This document shows, in pieces, positions 6,890 to 7,414 of a DNA stretch of 7,414 bases (the stretch's first letter is position 1; every line of letters begins with the position of its first letter). The notes beneath the pieces are model-generated. The model saw only the letters and a program-made list of their open reading frames with translations, had not been told where the DNA came from and did not search any database. A program made the translations under genes and the position numbers. The stretch is from Desulfobulbaceae bacterium (GTDB lineage: Bacteria; Desulfobacterota; Desulfobulbia; Desulfobulbales; Desulfocapsaceae): the NCBI GenBank assembly GCA_024643445.1, contig JAHEMX010000179.1, positions 1-7,414 of the forward strand, given 5' to 3'.

Positions 6890-7414
6890 CTAAGCGGTAA
6901 TTTTTGCCGTTTTTACCAAGGCCGCAGCCTGTTCACCAGCAGTTCTTCCGAAAATATTGCCGATGACCAGACCAATTCCCCCGATATAGCCTTTCGGTAA
7001 AATGTTGCCTGACATGATTTCTCCTGCCGCGAAGATGTTCTCCGCCGGCTCTCCATCCTGCAGTATTACAGCCGCCTGACGGTTCACCGTGACGCCGAAA
7101 TAGGTGAACGTCACACCGGGACGCAACGGATAGCCGTAAAAGGGAGGTGTATCAATTCGCTGGGCCCAATGCGTCTTCGGCGGGGTAAGCCCTTTCGTCA
7201 CACAGTCATCTTGAACGGTATGATCGAAGGTGCCCGGCTGAACAGCCTGGTTGAATTCGTCTACCGTAGCGGTCACGGTCTCGACCGGAAGATCCAGTTT
7301 TCCCGCCACTTCGGCAACACTCTCGCCGGTGACCGCGGGAAATACGGAGGGCATGAACTTGTCGATCGTCTTGGAGTCGATGAACACATAGGCTATCTGC
7401 TCTTCCTGCTGGGC
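6890..7414 (-). CDS. tcuA: FAD-dependent tricarballylate dehydrogenase, C-terminal part
   Basis: This is the last 174 residues of a flavoprotein of the fumarate reductase/succinate dehydrogenase flavoprotein fold, about a third of a usual 460-490 residue TcuA; the FAD-binding N-terminus lies right of the window. The frame is open through base 7414, so the GTG at 7387 is internal, not a start. Visible blocks include PPFYGYPLRPGVTFTYFGV, which forms part of the active site region in this family, then AENIFAAGEIMSGNILPKGY and GGIGLVIGNIFGRTAGEQAA, the C-terminal flavin-binding segment. In Salmonella, TcuA oxidises tricarballylate to cis-aconitate. The adjacent tcuB makes this assignment firmer than the fragment alone would allow. 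A related flavoprotein acting on another acid, or running as an aconitate reductase, cannot be excluded. Confidence 0.88.
   Translation of the reverse strand, partial: AQQEEQIAYVFIDSKTIDKFMPSVFPAVTGESVAEVAGKLDLPVETVTATVDEFNQAVQPGTFDHTVQDDCVTKGLTPPKTHWAQRIDTPPFYGYPLRPGVTFTYFGVTVNRQAAVILQDGEPAENIFAAGEIMSGNILPKGYIGGIGLVIGNIFGRTAGEQAAALVKTAKITA

Noticed and set aside
7385..7387. GTG start for the right-edge gene at 7387
   Set aside because: The frame stays open to the window edge and the visible protein matches only the C-terminal third of TcuA, so this codon is internal.

Overview
The window holds seven genes, all on the minus strand, so transcription runs from the right end to the left. In that order they are: the C-terminal third of a TcuA-type FAD-dependent tricarballylate dehydrogenase (6890-7414, cut by the window edge); TcuB, its membrane iron-sulfur/cytochrome partner (5767-6876); a beta-hydroxyacid dehydrogenase with a DUF1932-type C-terminus (4776-5651); a complete 636-residue single-chain aconitase of the putative/Aquifex type (2860-4770); a GntR/HutC-family regulator with a UTRA ligand domain (1984-2754); a malate/L-lactate dehydrogenase family (Ldh_2) oxidoreductase (646-1713); and the N-terminus of a second aconitase of the mitochondrial type (1-495, cut by the window edge). 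No RNA gene, mobile element or CRISPR array is visible.

The genes read as a catabolic module for tricarboxylic acids. TcuA and TcuB are known from Salmonella to oxidise tricarballylate to cis-aconitate, passing electrons through TcuB to the quinone pool. Aconitase would hydrate cis-aconitate to isocitrate or citrate. The two dehydrogenases would oxidise hydroxy acids formed from these. The tightest link is 5 bases between the DUF1932 dehydrogenase stop and the first aconitase start, which suggests the dehydrogenase uses an aconitase product, perhaps isocitrate. That step is inference only. No transporter is inside the window.

Regulation is probably by the GntR protein. A 13-bp perfect palindrome overlapping an 8-bp inverted repeat lies just upstream of its start (2776-2801). 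A further imperfect palindrome lies just upstream of the Ldh_2 gene's ribosome binding site (1733-1744), at the end of a 270-base non-coding stretch that looks like a second transcription start region.

The base composition looks mixed, near half GC. An Aquifex-type aconitase, a mitochondrial-type aconitase and a TcuAB pair together suggest a proteobacterium-like anaerobe, most likely of the Desulfobacterota (deltaproteobacterial sulfate reducers or syntrophs). This placement is a guess from gene types, not from a phylogenetic marker.
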